From: Gammaproteobacteria bacterium
GTDB lineage: Bacteria > Pseudomonadota > Gammaproteobacteria > Competibacterales > Competibacteraceae
Direction: 5' to 3'
Length of the DNA: 54,085 nt
NCBI GenBank assembly: GCA_024234995.1
Contig: JACKNF010000020.1
Coordinates: 1 to 54,085 of the forward strand
This document shows, piece by piece, positions 7,633 to 14,988 of this stretch (position 1 is its first letter; the number at the start of each line of letters is the position of its first letter). The translations under genes and the position numbers were made by a program. The notes under the pieces were generated by a model, which was not told the origin of the DNA, ran no database searches, and saw nothing but the letters and a program-made list of their open reading frames with translations.

Positions 7633-7739
7633 GACTGTCTCCTTAGAGTTATCTCGAAATTGCCATTAGAATTTGGCATACACTGTCTGAAATTTCGCTG
7701 AATACCCCATTAAACTATAGCCCACCGCGGTTACTTCCC

Positions 7740-9980
7740 ATGCTCAGCTCACGGTTTTCCCATCATCCACTGGCCTGGATACCCATTCTGCTGATGTTTC
7801 TCAGCAGCATATCAATACCAACTACGGCCTTGGCCGCTGCAGCAACCCCGGACCGCCTCCGCATCGGGTTAGTACTGGGCGGGGGGGGTGCCCGCGGTAT
7901 AGCTCATATCGGGGTTCTCAAAGCTCTTGAGGAAATGCAAATCCCAGTTGATTGCATCGCTGGCACCAGCATGGGTTCGATCATCGGCGGGCTGTATGCG
8001 TCCGGAATGACGCCCAAGGACATGGAGCAAACACTATCCCAGATCAACTGGCCGGAGGTCTTTAAAGATGGCCCCCCGCGCGCTGATCTGCCGTTTCGCA
8101 CCAAACAGGAGCAACGGGTGCTGCTCAACGCAGAAGTCGGCATCAATGCGGAAGGGGCCCAGCTACCTAAGGGCTTGCTTGAAGGCCAGAATTTGCTGCT
8201 ATTGCTTGAAGAACTGTCATTACCGGCAGCAAGTACTCACAATTTTGACCAATTGCGTATTCCTTACCGGGCCGTGGCAACTGATCTCGCTACAGGTGAG
8301 CCAGTAGTGCTGGATTCCGGCGAGCTGGCCAAGGCCATGCGTGCCAGTATGTCTATTCCCAGCGCCCTAGCGCCGGTTGAATTGAAGGGTAAAATGCTGG
8401 TCGATGGCGGCGTTTCAAACAATCTGCCTATCGATGTAGCCCGGAGGCTCTGCCACCCAGATGTCATCATCGCTGTGGATGTGGGTGCGCCATTAGCACC
8501 AGCCAGCGAATTAACCTCGGTGCTGTCAGTCACGAATCAGCTCACTACGATCCTGACCGTACGCAACGTCCTAGAACAAATCAAGACACTAGGGAAAAAG
8601 GATATTCTGATTACACCCAACCTTCAGGATATATCCAGTATCGATTTCGACCGCTCCCAAGACGCCATTCGATTCGGTTATATCGCTGCCCAAAGTAATA
8701 AAAGCAACCTAAGCCAGCTGTCTGTTTCCCCGGCGATCTATCAGAACTACCTCGCCTCCCTGCCACCGATACCAGGCTCTGAACAGCCGGTCATCGACTT
8801 TATCCGGATTAATAACGGCTCTCGATTGTCCGATCAGGTGCTCGAACAGCAACTAAAAATCAAACCAGGCGACCGCCTTGACCCGCAAAGGCTTAATCGT
8901 AACCTGAATGAAATTTATGGCATGGGTAACTTCCAGCAGGTCAATTACACACTGGTCAAAGAGAATGGCCAGACCGGCCTAGTCGTTGAAGCCTCACCCA
9001 AGCATATCGGTGTTGACACATTACAATTTGGGCTATTTCTCGGCGCTAATCTCAAGGGCGATTCGGCATTCGATATCAGCGCTGCCTATACGATGTCGGA
9101 ACTCAACACGCTAGGCGGCCAATGGCGCAATTTTGTGCAATTAGGCAGCAACGTCACGCTTTTGAGCGATTTCTACCAGCCACTGGATGCTGACCAGACA
9201 TATTTCATCGATCCCTATCTGGGCTACGAGCAATACAACCTAGAATTATTCAGCAATTCCTATGGGCAAAGCGCTGGCTTTCGCGTTCATCAAAGTAAAA
9301 TCGGGGTGGATATCGGCCGTAACTTGGAAAAATGGGGACGTTTGTCACTCGGATTATACTATCATAGCGGTCACAATGACCTGCGTCTCGGCCAGCCCTC
9401 CAACTATGAGGGCCGCTTCGATGAGGCTGGTTATTCACTGCGCTGGCAAGCAGATACCCTGGACAACATCAATTTCCCCAACTCGGGCTATGTCAGTGCG
9501 TTGACCTTCCGTGATTCACTCACCACGCTGGGCGCTGACCAGGATCTCCAGACTCTAAGCCTTGACTATGCTTATGCTTACACTTGGGGCAAATATTCAA
9601 TCATTCCACGCGTCCGGCTGGCCGGCAAATTATCCGGTGACATGGGCATTCAAGATCTGTTCCTGCTGGGCGGTTTTCTGAATCTATCGGGGTATCAACC
9701 TAACCAGCTCTCAGGCCAGTACGCTGCTCTCGGTGAATTGATTTACATGTACCGGCTGGACAGCGCCTCGGCGGCATTTACCATCCCGATCTACGCAGGA
9801 GGATCACTAGAGCTCGGCGGTGTTTGGGACAAGTACCGTGATATTGACTTCAATTCGCTGATCGCGGCAGGCAGCTTGTTCTTAGGTGTAGATACTCCAC
9901 TCGGCCCCTTCTACTTTGCGGGCGGCTATGCCGAGGGTGGCAATGCTTCTATGTACATGTTGCTGGGTAAGCTGTTCTGA
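7740..9980 (+). CDS. Patatin-like phospholipase with POTRA and outer-membrane beta-barrel (PlpD-type, type Vd secretion)
   Basis: A 746-residue outer-membrane protein. A Sec signal (hydrophobic IPILLMFLSSISI, cleavage near ALA/AA at about 33) is followed by a patatin domain: the oxyanion glycines LGGGGARG (46-53), nucleophile Ser77 in GTSMGS, and Asp222 in VDGGVSNN complete the Ser-Asp dyad. Residues about 350-422 form one POTRA domain (FIRINNGSRLS to LVVEASPKH), and 425-746 is a beta-barrel of the Omp85/surface-antigen type, ending in the aromatic residue of LLGKLF. This order is that of Pseudomonas PlpD, in which the barrel exports the lipase. Both catalytic residues are intact, so A1-type phospholipase activity is likely. 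It is divergent from the RiPP-like unit with 107 bp between the starts. No strong ribosome site is seen. Confidence 0.92.
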   Translation: MLSSRFSHHPLAWIPILLMFLSSISIPTTALAAAATPDRLRIGLVLGGGGARGIAHIGVLKALEEMQIPVDCIAGTSMGSIIGGLYASGMTPKDMEQTLSQINWPEVFKDGPPRADLPFRTKQEQRVLLNAEVGINAEGAQLPKGLLEGQNLLLLLEELSLPAASTHNFDQLRIPYRAVATDLATGEPVVLDSGELAKAMRASMSIPSALAPVELKGKMLVDGGVSNNLPIDVARRLCHPDVIIAVDVGAPLAPASELTSVLSVTNQLTTILTVRNVLEQIKTLGKKDILITPNLQDISSIDFDRSQDAIRFGYIAAQSNKSNLSQLSVSPAIYQNYLASLPPIPGSEQPVIDFIRINNGSRLSDQVLEQQLKIKPGDRLDPQRLNRNLNEIYGMGNFQQVNYTLVKENGQTGLVVEASPKHIGVDTLQFGLFLGANLKGDSAFDISAAYTMSELNTLGGQWRNFVQLGSNVTLLSDFYQPLDADQTYFIDPYLGYEQYNLELFSNSYGQSAGFRVHQSKIGVDIGRNLEKWGRLSLGLYYHSGHNDLRLGQPSNYEGRFDEAGYSLRWQADTLDNINFPNSGYVSALTFRDSLTTLGADQDLQTLSLDYAYAYTWGKYSIIPRVRLAGKLSGDMGIQDLFLLGGFLNLSGYQPNQLSGQYAALGELIYMYRLDSASAAFTIPIYAGGSLELGGVWDKYRDIDFNSLIAAGSLFLGVDTPLGPFYFAGGYAEGGNASMYMLLGKLF

Positions 9981-10101
9981 GTTTCGTTGCGATAGCTTGC
10001 ATGATTCAGCTAGATTTCAGCTTGCGCTTGCAAAATAACATTGTTATGTCATGATTATCAATATTGGGCTTTTTTAGTCGCAATTTCATAAGAGGCTGAA
10101 A

Positions 10102-10572
10102 ATGATGAATAAGAAATTATTTGGCATCGGTCTAGCAAGTCTCGTAGGCCTAGGGTTTCTGACAGCAGCCAGTGCATCCGATCCAAAGCCGGAAGATGCC
10201 GCGAAATACCGGCAGTCGGTCTACACGATTATCGGCTGGAATTTCAAACCTATCGGTGCCATGGTGAAGGGCGAAATCCCATTTGATGCTGCCGCCGTTG
10301 CCCGCCACGCCCAATATGTCGAATTGATGAGCAAAGCAGCCCTAGAGGGCTTTCCCAAAGGTTCAGGACCGGATGCGGTGAAACACACCGAAGCCAAACC
10401 GGAAATCTGGACGAACTGGGATAAGTTCGAAACGGCCATGAGTAATTTCGAAGAGGAAGCAGCCAAACTAACCGAGGCCGCTAAAGGCGGGGATGAAGGT
10501 GCCATCAAGGCGCAGTTTGGCAAGACGGCTGAAACCTGCAAAGCGTGTCACAAGGAATTCCGCAAAGATTAA
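10102..10572 (+). CDS. Cytochrome c' (c-prime)
   Basis: A 156-residue periplasmic haem protein. The signal peptide (FGIGLASLVGLGFLTAASAS) is cleaved near residue 25; the rest is an all-helical bundle with a single c-type haem motif at the C terminus, C146-K-A-C149-H150, as expected for cytochrome c', whose pentacoordinate haem binds NO and CO. These proteins protect against nitric oxide. AGAGG precedes the double ATG start. It faces a cytochrome b561 gene across a shared terminator; cytochrome c' genes are often found beside b-type cytochrome genes, which could supply electrons. The 121-bp upstream region contains an imperfect FNR-like sequence (GTCAT-N4-ATCAA at 10048-10061) that I regard as weak. 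Confidence 0.93.
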   Translation: MMNKKLFGIGLASLVGLGFLTAASASDPKPEDAAKYRQSVYTIIGWNFKPIGAMVKGEIPFDAAAVARHAQYVELMSKAALEGFPKGSGPDAVKHTEAKPEIWTNWDKFETAMSNFEEEAAKLTEAAKGGDEGAIKAQFGKTAETCKACHKEFRKD

Positions 10573-10617
10573 ACATTACCTGGACAAGGTGATTGCAGGG
10601 TCCGGAGTGCAGATCAA

Positions 10618-10645
10618 AAAAGGCCATGTCGCGACATGGCCTTTT
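10618..10645. terminator. Bidirectional rho-independent terminator
   Basis: A perfect 28-bp palindrome with arms AAAAGGCCATGTCG and its complement. It has A-runs on one side and T-runs on the other, so each strand reads a GC-rich stem followed by U residues. It separates the convergent cytochrome c' and cytochrome b561 genes and can serve both. Confidence 0.88.
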
Positions 10646-10661
10646 GCATTCCGGCTGTTGC

Positions 10662-11336
10662 TCAGCGAATGAGCAGCCCGACAGCCAGTATCGCAACCGC
10701 CAGCACTGCAAGCCCTAACCAGGGACTTACCATATGCGGGACTCGATCCACCTGTTCCGGGGGTAAGTGTTTGCGCCCGCTGAGCATGGGATGGATCAGG
10801 TTTTCCCGCTTGACCAGCAGATAGAACAAGACAGCGGTAATATGAACGGCGATCACCGCCAACAGCAGATTGAAATTGAACCGGTGGATCGTCGTCAACC
10901 AATCGCTGGTATCCTTCGACACCCAGGCATAAAGCGGTCCTTCAATCAAAATATCGTCATTGGCGAACAGCCCCGTTCCAGCTTGGACCAGCAGCAAGAT
11001 CAACATCGCAACAATCGACCAGCCACCCATCGGATTGTGTCCGAGATAGAGCGGCGTTTCACCACGCAGCAGAGCCTTGACATAGCCCAAGGCCGCAACT
11101 GGCCCACGCACAAAATCGCTGAAACGCACGGTATCGCTACCTACAAATCCCCAGATCAGGCGGAACAGCACCAGCGTCAACACCGCGTAACCACCCCAGA
11201 CATGATAATCCATGGTGCTGCTTTGTTCGGCGGTCCACCACTGAGCGATCATCAATCCGGCCAAGACCCAATGAAATAACCGGGTCGGCAGATCCCAGAC
11301 TGGGACAGTTTGCAGGATTTCGGTTTTTTCAGTCAT
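10662..11336 (-). CDS. Cytochrome b561 family protein
   Basis: A 224-residue inner-membrane b-type cytochrome with four core helices plus a C-terminal hydrophobic segment (WLGLAVLAVAILAVGLLIR). Histidines suitable as haem ligands sit in TRLFHWVLAG (H22), MDYHVWGGY (H45) and in the later pair around TTIHRFNFNLLLAVIAVHITA. The sequence is of the bacterial b561/hydrogenase b-subunit type that moves electrons from quinol to periplasmic acceptors. Convergent placement with cytochrome c' suggests it may reduce that protein, which is an inference from context. A Fur-type box lies 77 bp upstream of the start, hinting at iron control. Confidence 0.88.
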   Translation of the reverse strand: MTEKTEILQTVPVWDLPTRLFHWVLAGLMIAQWWTAEQSSTMDYHVWGGYAVLTLVLFRLIWGFVGSDTVRFSDFVRGPVAALGYVKALLRGETPLYLGHNPMGGWSIVAMLILLLVQAGTGLFANDDILIEGPLYAWVSKDTSDWLTTIHRFNFNLLLAVIAVHITAVLFYLLVKRENLIHPMLSGRKHLPPEQVDRVPHMVSPWLGLAVLAVAILAVGLLIR

Positions 11337-11412
11337 TTAAACACCCTCAATCAGCATTGGTTGCAATTATGATGCTTAGAAATACTGTCTATTTTTGCTC
11401 TTGGAGCAGAAA

Positions 11413-11427
11413 TGATAATGATTCGCA
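11413..11427. promoter_or_regulatory. Candidate Fur box upstream of cytochrome b561
   Basis: TGATAAT-G-ATTCGCA matches the 7-1-7 Fur consensus TGATAATnATTATCA at 12 of 14 defined positions. It lies 77 bp upstream of the b561 start and about 190 bp upstream of the leucine leader. Its position suits control of the leftward gene. A possible -35 element TTGACC at 11445-11450 lies on the other side, facing leuA. Confidence 0.45.
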
Positions 11428-11602
11428 ATAATTCGATATTCCCCTTGACCTGGAATTGCAGCTTAGGTTAAGTTGAAAAATATGAGATACAAACAATTCC
11501 CCGAACGGTTCGAACTGCGACTGAGTGACCCGGCCTCCTGAATGGAGCGCCGGGGCTTACTGTTGCAGGCCATTACGAAAACCGTTTGCGAGGATTGCTC
11601 CC

Positions 11603-11725
11603 ATGTCTGACCCCTGCCGATTTCGCATCACCTTTTTTGGCGTTTCCAGCCACGCCTATCATTCTATCTTCGCATTTGTCCTCTCTTTGGCTCTACTGCG
11701 ACTAAGTCGCGGTCGCCGGGCCTAG
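11603..11725 (+). CDS. Putative leucine leader peptide of leuA attenuator
   Basis: A 40-codon reading frame preceded by GAGGAT. It ends with VLSLALLRLSRGRRA, which has five Leu codons within nine (CTC, TTG, CTA, CTG, CTA), including two of the often-rare CTA. The stop codon falls inside the loop of a stable hairpin, and leuA starts 130 bp downstream. This is the standard arrangement of translation-coupled attenuation, where ribosome stalling at Leu codons changes RNA folding. No long U-run follows the hairpin, so the terminator proper is uncertain. It could instead be a chance frame. Confidence 0.5.
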   Translation: MSDPCRFRITFFGVSSHAYHSIFAFVLSLALLRLSRGRRA

Positions 11726-11741
11726 CGGCGGCCCGGTGGCC
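11711..11741 (+). promoter_or_regulatory. Hairpin at the end of the leuA leader peptide
   Basis: GGTCGCCGGGCC pairs along its full length with GGCCCGGTGGCC in RNA (two G-U pairs) around a 7-nt loop that contains the TAG stop of the leader peptide. A ribosome stalled on the Leu codons would leave it free to form, and one at the stop would cover it. A further small hairpin, CCGCT-TT-AGCGG at 11799-11810, lies between it and leuA. Confidence 0.5.
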
Positions 11742-11855
11742 GTATCGCGCCGCACTGCGTTGTACTGAATCACTGACTTAAAACCCCTCACCCTGATGCC
11801 GCTTTAGCGGAGAAAGGGGACTGAATGTTGACCGAGTAGAGAGGAACTGCTGATT

Positions 11856-13589
11856 ATGAACATTGACGCTACCCATAAATACCGCCCCTTCCCGTCTGTC
11901 CAGTTGCCGGACCGGCAATGGCCTTCGCGGGTACTCACCCAAGCACCGGTCTGGTGCAGCTCGGACCTGCGGGACGGTAACCAGGCGCTGATCGAGCCAA
12001 TGGACCGCGAACGCAAACTCCGCTTCTTCGAACTGCTGATCCGTATGGGTTTCAAGCAAATTGAGGTGGCGTTTCCTTCCGCTTCGCAGACCGACTTCGA
12101 CTTTGTGCGGGATCTGATCGAGAGCAAACGCATACCGGACGACGTGGCTATCCAAGTACTTACCCAGTCTCGCGAGGAGTTGATTCGTCGCACTTTCGAT
12201 AGTTTGCGCGGCGCCAAGCGCGCAATTCCGCATCTCTACAACGCAACCGCGCCGATATTTCGCGAGGTAGTGTTTGGCCTCGACCGTGCTGGCCTGATCG
12301 AGCTGGCCCGCAATGGCGCCCGGCTGTTCACCGAATGCGCTGCCGGACAGCCAGATACCGAATGGCAGTTTGAGTATTCACCGGAAACATTCTGTTTTAC
12401 CGAACTGGATTTTGCTCTGGAAGTCTGCGAGGCCGTTCTCGACATCTGGCAACCGACGCCAGAGCGTAAGGTGATTCTCAATCTGCCGGCAACCGTCGAA
12501 GTCGCGACGCCCAATGTTTATGCCGATCAGATCGAATGGTTCTGCCGCCATCTTTCACGCCGTGACGCTGTCATCATTAGCGTCCATCCCCACAATGACC
12601 GAGGCACTGCCGTAGCTGCTGCCGAACTCGCGATGATGGCAGGCGCCGACCGGGTCGAGGGTTGTTTATTCGGCAATGGTGAACGCACCGGTAACGTTGA
12701 CTTGATCACGCTGGCGCTGAATCTCCACAGTCAAGGGATCAACTCTGGCCTGGATTTCTTGGTGATGGATGAGATTGTCCGTACCACGGAATATTGCAAC
12801 CAAATAGCGGTGCATCCACGGCATCCCTACGCCGGTGACCTGGTCTTCACCGCTTTTTCCGGTTCGCACCAAGACGCGATCAAGAAAGGTTTCGCCGCCC
12901 AGGAACAGCGTTGGGCGGCCGGTGATTCACGCTGGGAGGTACCTTACCTGCCGATTGACCCCGCCGATGTGGGCCGCAGCTACGAAGCAGTGATCCGGGT
13001 CAACAGTCAATCTGGCAAGGGTGGCATTGCCTATCTGCTGGAGAAAGATCACGGGTTGCGGATGCCACGCCGCTTGCAGATCGAGTTCAGCAAAATGGTG
13101 CAGGCCACAGCCGATGCGACGGGTAAAGAATTGACCTCGGCGGATATTTGGGCGGCATTTCAGGCCGAATATCTGCAACCAGACGAACCGTTTCATTTTG
13201 TTGAATACCGCACTGCGCCCGATGGTCATGCGAGCAGCACTCACAAGCTGACAGCGACGATTCGCGAACATGGGCGGGAACGCTTACTGTCGGGCAAAGG
13301 CAATGGCCCAATTGACGCCTTCATTGATGCATTGAACCGGCACTTCGGTTTGAATGTTCGAATCGTCGACTACCATGAGCATGCCACCGGCGCGGGCGCT
13401 AATGCCACAGCAGTATCCTACGTCGAGGTGCGCATGGATAGCGAGCCGGCCTCGCTGTTCGGGGTAGGTATTGACAGTAACATCGTCACCGCCTCGTTGA
13501 ACGCGGTGATCAGTGCGATCAACCGGGCACTGCGCCAGCCGGTGGATGAAGGAGAAGAGATGCGGCGGGTCGTGGGATTAGACGGCTAA
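11856..13589 (+). CDS. leuA: 2-isopropylmalate synthase, long form
   Basis: A 577-residue enzyme that condenses acetyl-CoA with 2-oxoisovalerate, the first committed step of leucine synthesis. The catalytic TIM barrel starts with SSDLRDGNQAL (metal-binding Asp) and contains the HPHNDRGTA metal-binding His pair. GNGERTGNVDL is the conserved flap and substrate segment. The last 140 or so residues form the LeuA regulatory domain that binds leucine for feedback inhibition. The length and the N-terminal RYRPFP-type sequence place it with the longer LeuA2 class rather than the 510-residue class. AGAGAGGAAC precedes the ATG. Expression is probably controlled by the leader described upstream. It ends at a terminator shared with the convergent eIF2B-like gene. 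Confidence 0.95.
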   Translation: MNIDATHKYRPFPSVQLPDRQWPSRVLTQAPVWCSSDLRDGNQALIEPMDRERKLRFFELLIRMGFKQIEVAFPSASQTDFDFVRDLIESKRIPDDVAIQVLTQSREELIRRTFDSLRGAKRAIPHLYNATAPIFREVVFGLDRAGLIELARNGARLFTECAAGQPDTEWQFEYSPETFCFTELDFALEVCEAVLDIWQPTPERKVILNLPATVEVATPNVYADQIEWFCRHLSRRDAVIISVHPHNDRGTAVAAAELAMMAGADRVEGCLFGNGERTGNVDLITLALNLHSQGINSGLDFLVMDEIVRTTEYCNQIAVHPRHPYAGDLVFTAFSGSHQDAIKKGFAAQEQRWAAGDSRWEVPYLPIDPADVGRSYEAVIRVNSQSGKGGIAYLLEKDHGLRMPRRLQIEFSKMVQATADATGKELTSADIWAAFQAEYLQPDEPFHFVEYRTAPDGHASSTHKLTATIREHGRERLLSGKGNGPIDAFIDALNRHFGLNVRIVDYHEHATGAGANATAVSYVEVRMDSEPASLFGVGIDSNIVTASLNAVISAINRALRQPVDEGEEMRRVVGLDG

Positions 13590-13624
13590 GGCCGGCAAAG
13601 CGACTGTCTATATCACAATCCGTG

Positions 13625-13655
13625 ATGCAGGAACCCGTAAACAGGGCTCCTGCAT
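13625..13655. terminator. Terminator hairpin between leuA and the eIF2B-like gene
   Basis: ATGCAGGA and TCCTGCAT form an 8-bp stem, extended by CCC/GGG after one mismatch, around a short A-rich loop. It lies between two convergent genes and ends in TTCTC, so it is probably a terminator for both, although the U-tract is short. Confidence 0.6.
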
Positions 13656-13668
13656 TCTCGAATCCGAA

Positions 13669-14529
13669 TCACTGCCGCACCTCTGACTCGCTAATCCAGG
13701 CGCTGATCAATCGCGCGGGCGTAATGTCGAAATAGACATTGCGCACGGTCACCCCGGGCCTTTCCGGCGCTCCGAGTTCATCCGCGGCCATTTCCTCCAA
13801 TTCCGGCAGCGGTTCTCCGGTCTGGCGCCACTTAAAGCTTTCGCAACAGACGTAAAAGGGCACACCCTGATCGTGCGCCGCCAAAGCCAACGGATAAGTG
13901 CCTACTTTATTCACCACCGCGCCATCAGCCTGCACACTGTCAGCTCCAACTAGCACAGCGTCGGCATGGGCCGCAAACAGCCCCATTTGGGCGTCGGTGA
14001 TATAAACTGCCGGTATTCCCCAATTCGACAGCTTCTCCGCTAACACCTGTCCTTCTGCCAAAGGCCGGGATTCGGTAGCGATGACCTGCAAGCCTTGATC
14101 TCGCAACAACCGGCAAACCTGCAACACTGTCGAACTGAGGCTATGCGTCATTATGGTTCGCCCAGGCCCCAAAAATCGGGCAGCGTGGGCAGCGCAGCCA
14201 GCTACGGCTTGGCGCGAAGCAACGATCAACGCCTCAGCCTGCTGAGCCGCCAATACCCGCGCCGCGGTCAAATCCAAGGTGATATCAAGCGCCAGCTCTT
14301 CGCGCCAGCGATGCAACAGATTTTGCAGAGGGGCCATGCTCGGCCGGGTCTTAGCCAGCTCCCAAGCCAGGGTTTTTAACTGCTCCCGCAATACCACGGC
14401 ATCCTGAGCTGGCACGGTCTTCGCTGCTTCTGCCAGAATAGCCAGACAACGGCGGGCCAATTCGCTAGCGCCATGTTGACGGTCATCGCGAATTTTTGTG
14501 ATCTCAAGGTTGAATTGTGCAAGGCTCAT
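13669..14529 (-). CDS. eIF2B alpha/beta/delta-like (ribose-1,5-bisphosphate isomerase-type) protein
   Basis: A 286-residue protein with an N-terminal helical half and a C-terminal Rossmann-like half. The signature is VLVGADSVQADGAVVNKVGTYPLA, quoted here only as GADSVQADGAVVNKVGTYPL, the catalytic and binding segment shared by eIF2B regulatory subunits, methylthioribose-1-phosphate isomerase and ribose-1,5-bisphosphate isomerase. THSLSSTV (sugar-phosphate loop) and ESRPLAEGQ are also present. It lacks the extra N-terminal domain of MtnA, so a sugar-1-phosphate isomerase other than MtnA is more likely; the exact substrate is unknown. No methionine-salvage or nucleotide-phosphorylase genes are beside it. 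Confidence 0.8.
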   Translation of the reverse strand: MSLAQFNLEITKIRDDRQHGASELARRCLAILAEAAKTVPAQDAVVLREQLKTLAWELAKTRPSMAPLQNLLHRWREELALDITLDLTAARVLAAQQAEALIVASRQAVAGCAAHAARFLGPGRTIMTHSLSSTVLQVCRLLRDQGLQVIATESRPLAEGQVLAEKLSNWGIPAVYITDAQMGLFAAHADAVLVGADSVQADGAVVNKVGTYPLALAAHDQGVPFYVCCESFKWRQTGEPLPELEEMAADELGAPERPGVTVRNVYFDITPARLISAWISESEVRQ

Positions 14530-14629
14530 TAGTCAAAATTCACTAAGAATCTATAAAAAATGAGTCATCGCCCGGTCACGCCCATCAAGCAATGACTCAC
14601 CCCCACCCACCCGCAGCAGGAGATCGAGC

Positions 14630-14917
14630 ATGAGCGATGTTGATCCCATCATTGGTAGCTGGTATCGCAATCAAGAAACGGGTAACGACTTCGAGGTGGT
14701 CGCCCTCGATGAAGACGCCCAAACGGTCGAAATCCAGTACTTCGACGGTGAACTGGAAGAACTGGATCTGGATGCCTGGTATGAGCTGCCTATTGATCCG
14801 ATTGAAGCCCCGGAAGACTGGTCTGGCCCCTTCGATGAAATGGAAGCGGACGACTTAGGCTACGAGGAGGACGAATTCAGCAATGAGGACGACCTGCTCG
14901 CTGACCGGGATGAATGA
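14630..14917 (+). CDS. Small acidic protein, DUF6763-type
   Basis: A 95-residue protein, very acidic, especially after residue 60 (EMEADDLGYEEDEFSNEDD). The N-terminal half has the conserved look IIGSWYRNQETGNDFEVV followed by IQYFDGELEELDLDAWYEL, which I recognise as the small DUF6763 family of gammaproteobacteria; its function is unknown. GCAGGAGATCGAGC supplies a good ribosome site. The next gene is convergent (tex), with 71 bp between stops. Confidence 0.75.
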   Translation: MSDVDPIIGSWYRNQETGNDFEVVALDEDAQTVEIQYFDGELEELDLDAWYELPIDPIEAPEDWSGPFDEMEADDLGYEEDEFSNEDDLLADRDE

Positions 14918-14988
14918 TGAAACCCCTCTGCAAGAACTTCTGGATAGGGTGAAAGAATGGCTCAATAGAGCGAAACGCCACACTGAAT

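Noticed and set aside
10048..10061. FNR-like site upstream of cytochrome c'
   Set aside because: Only 8 of 10 half-site positions match and one half is poor, so it is noted but not listed as a site.
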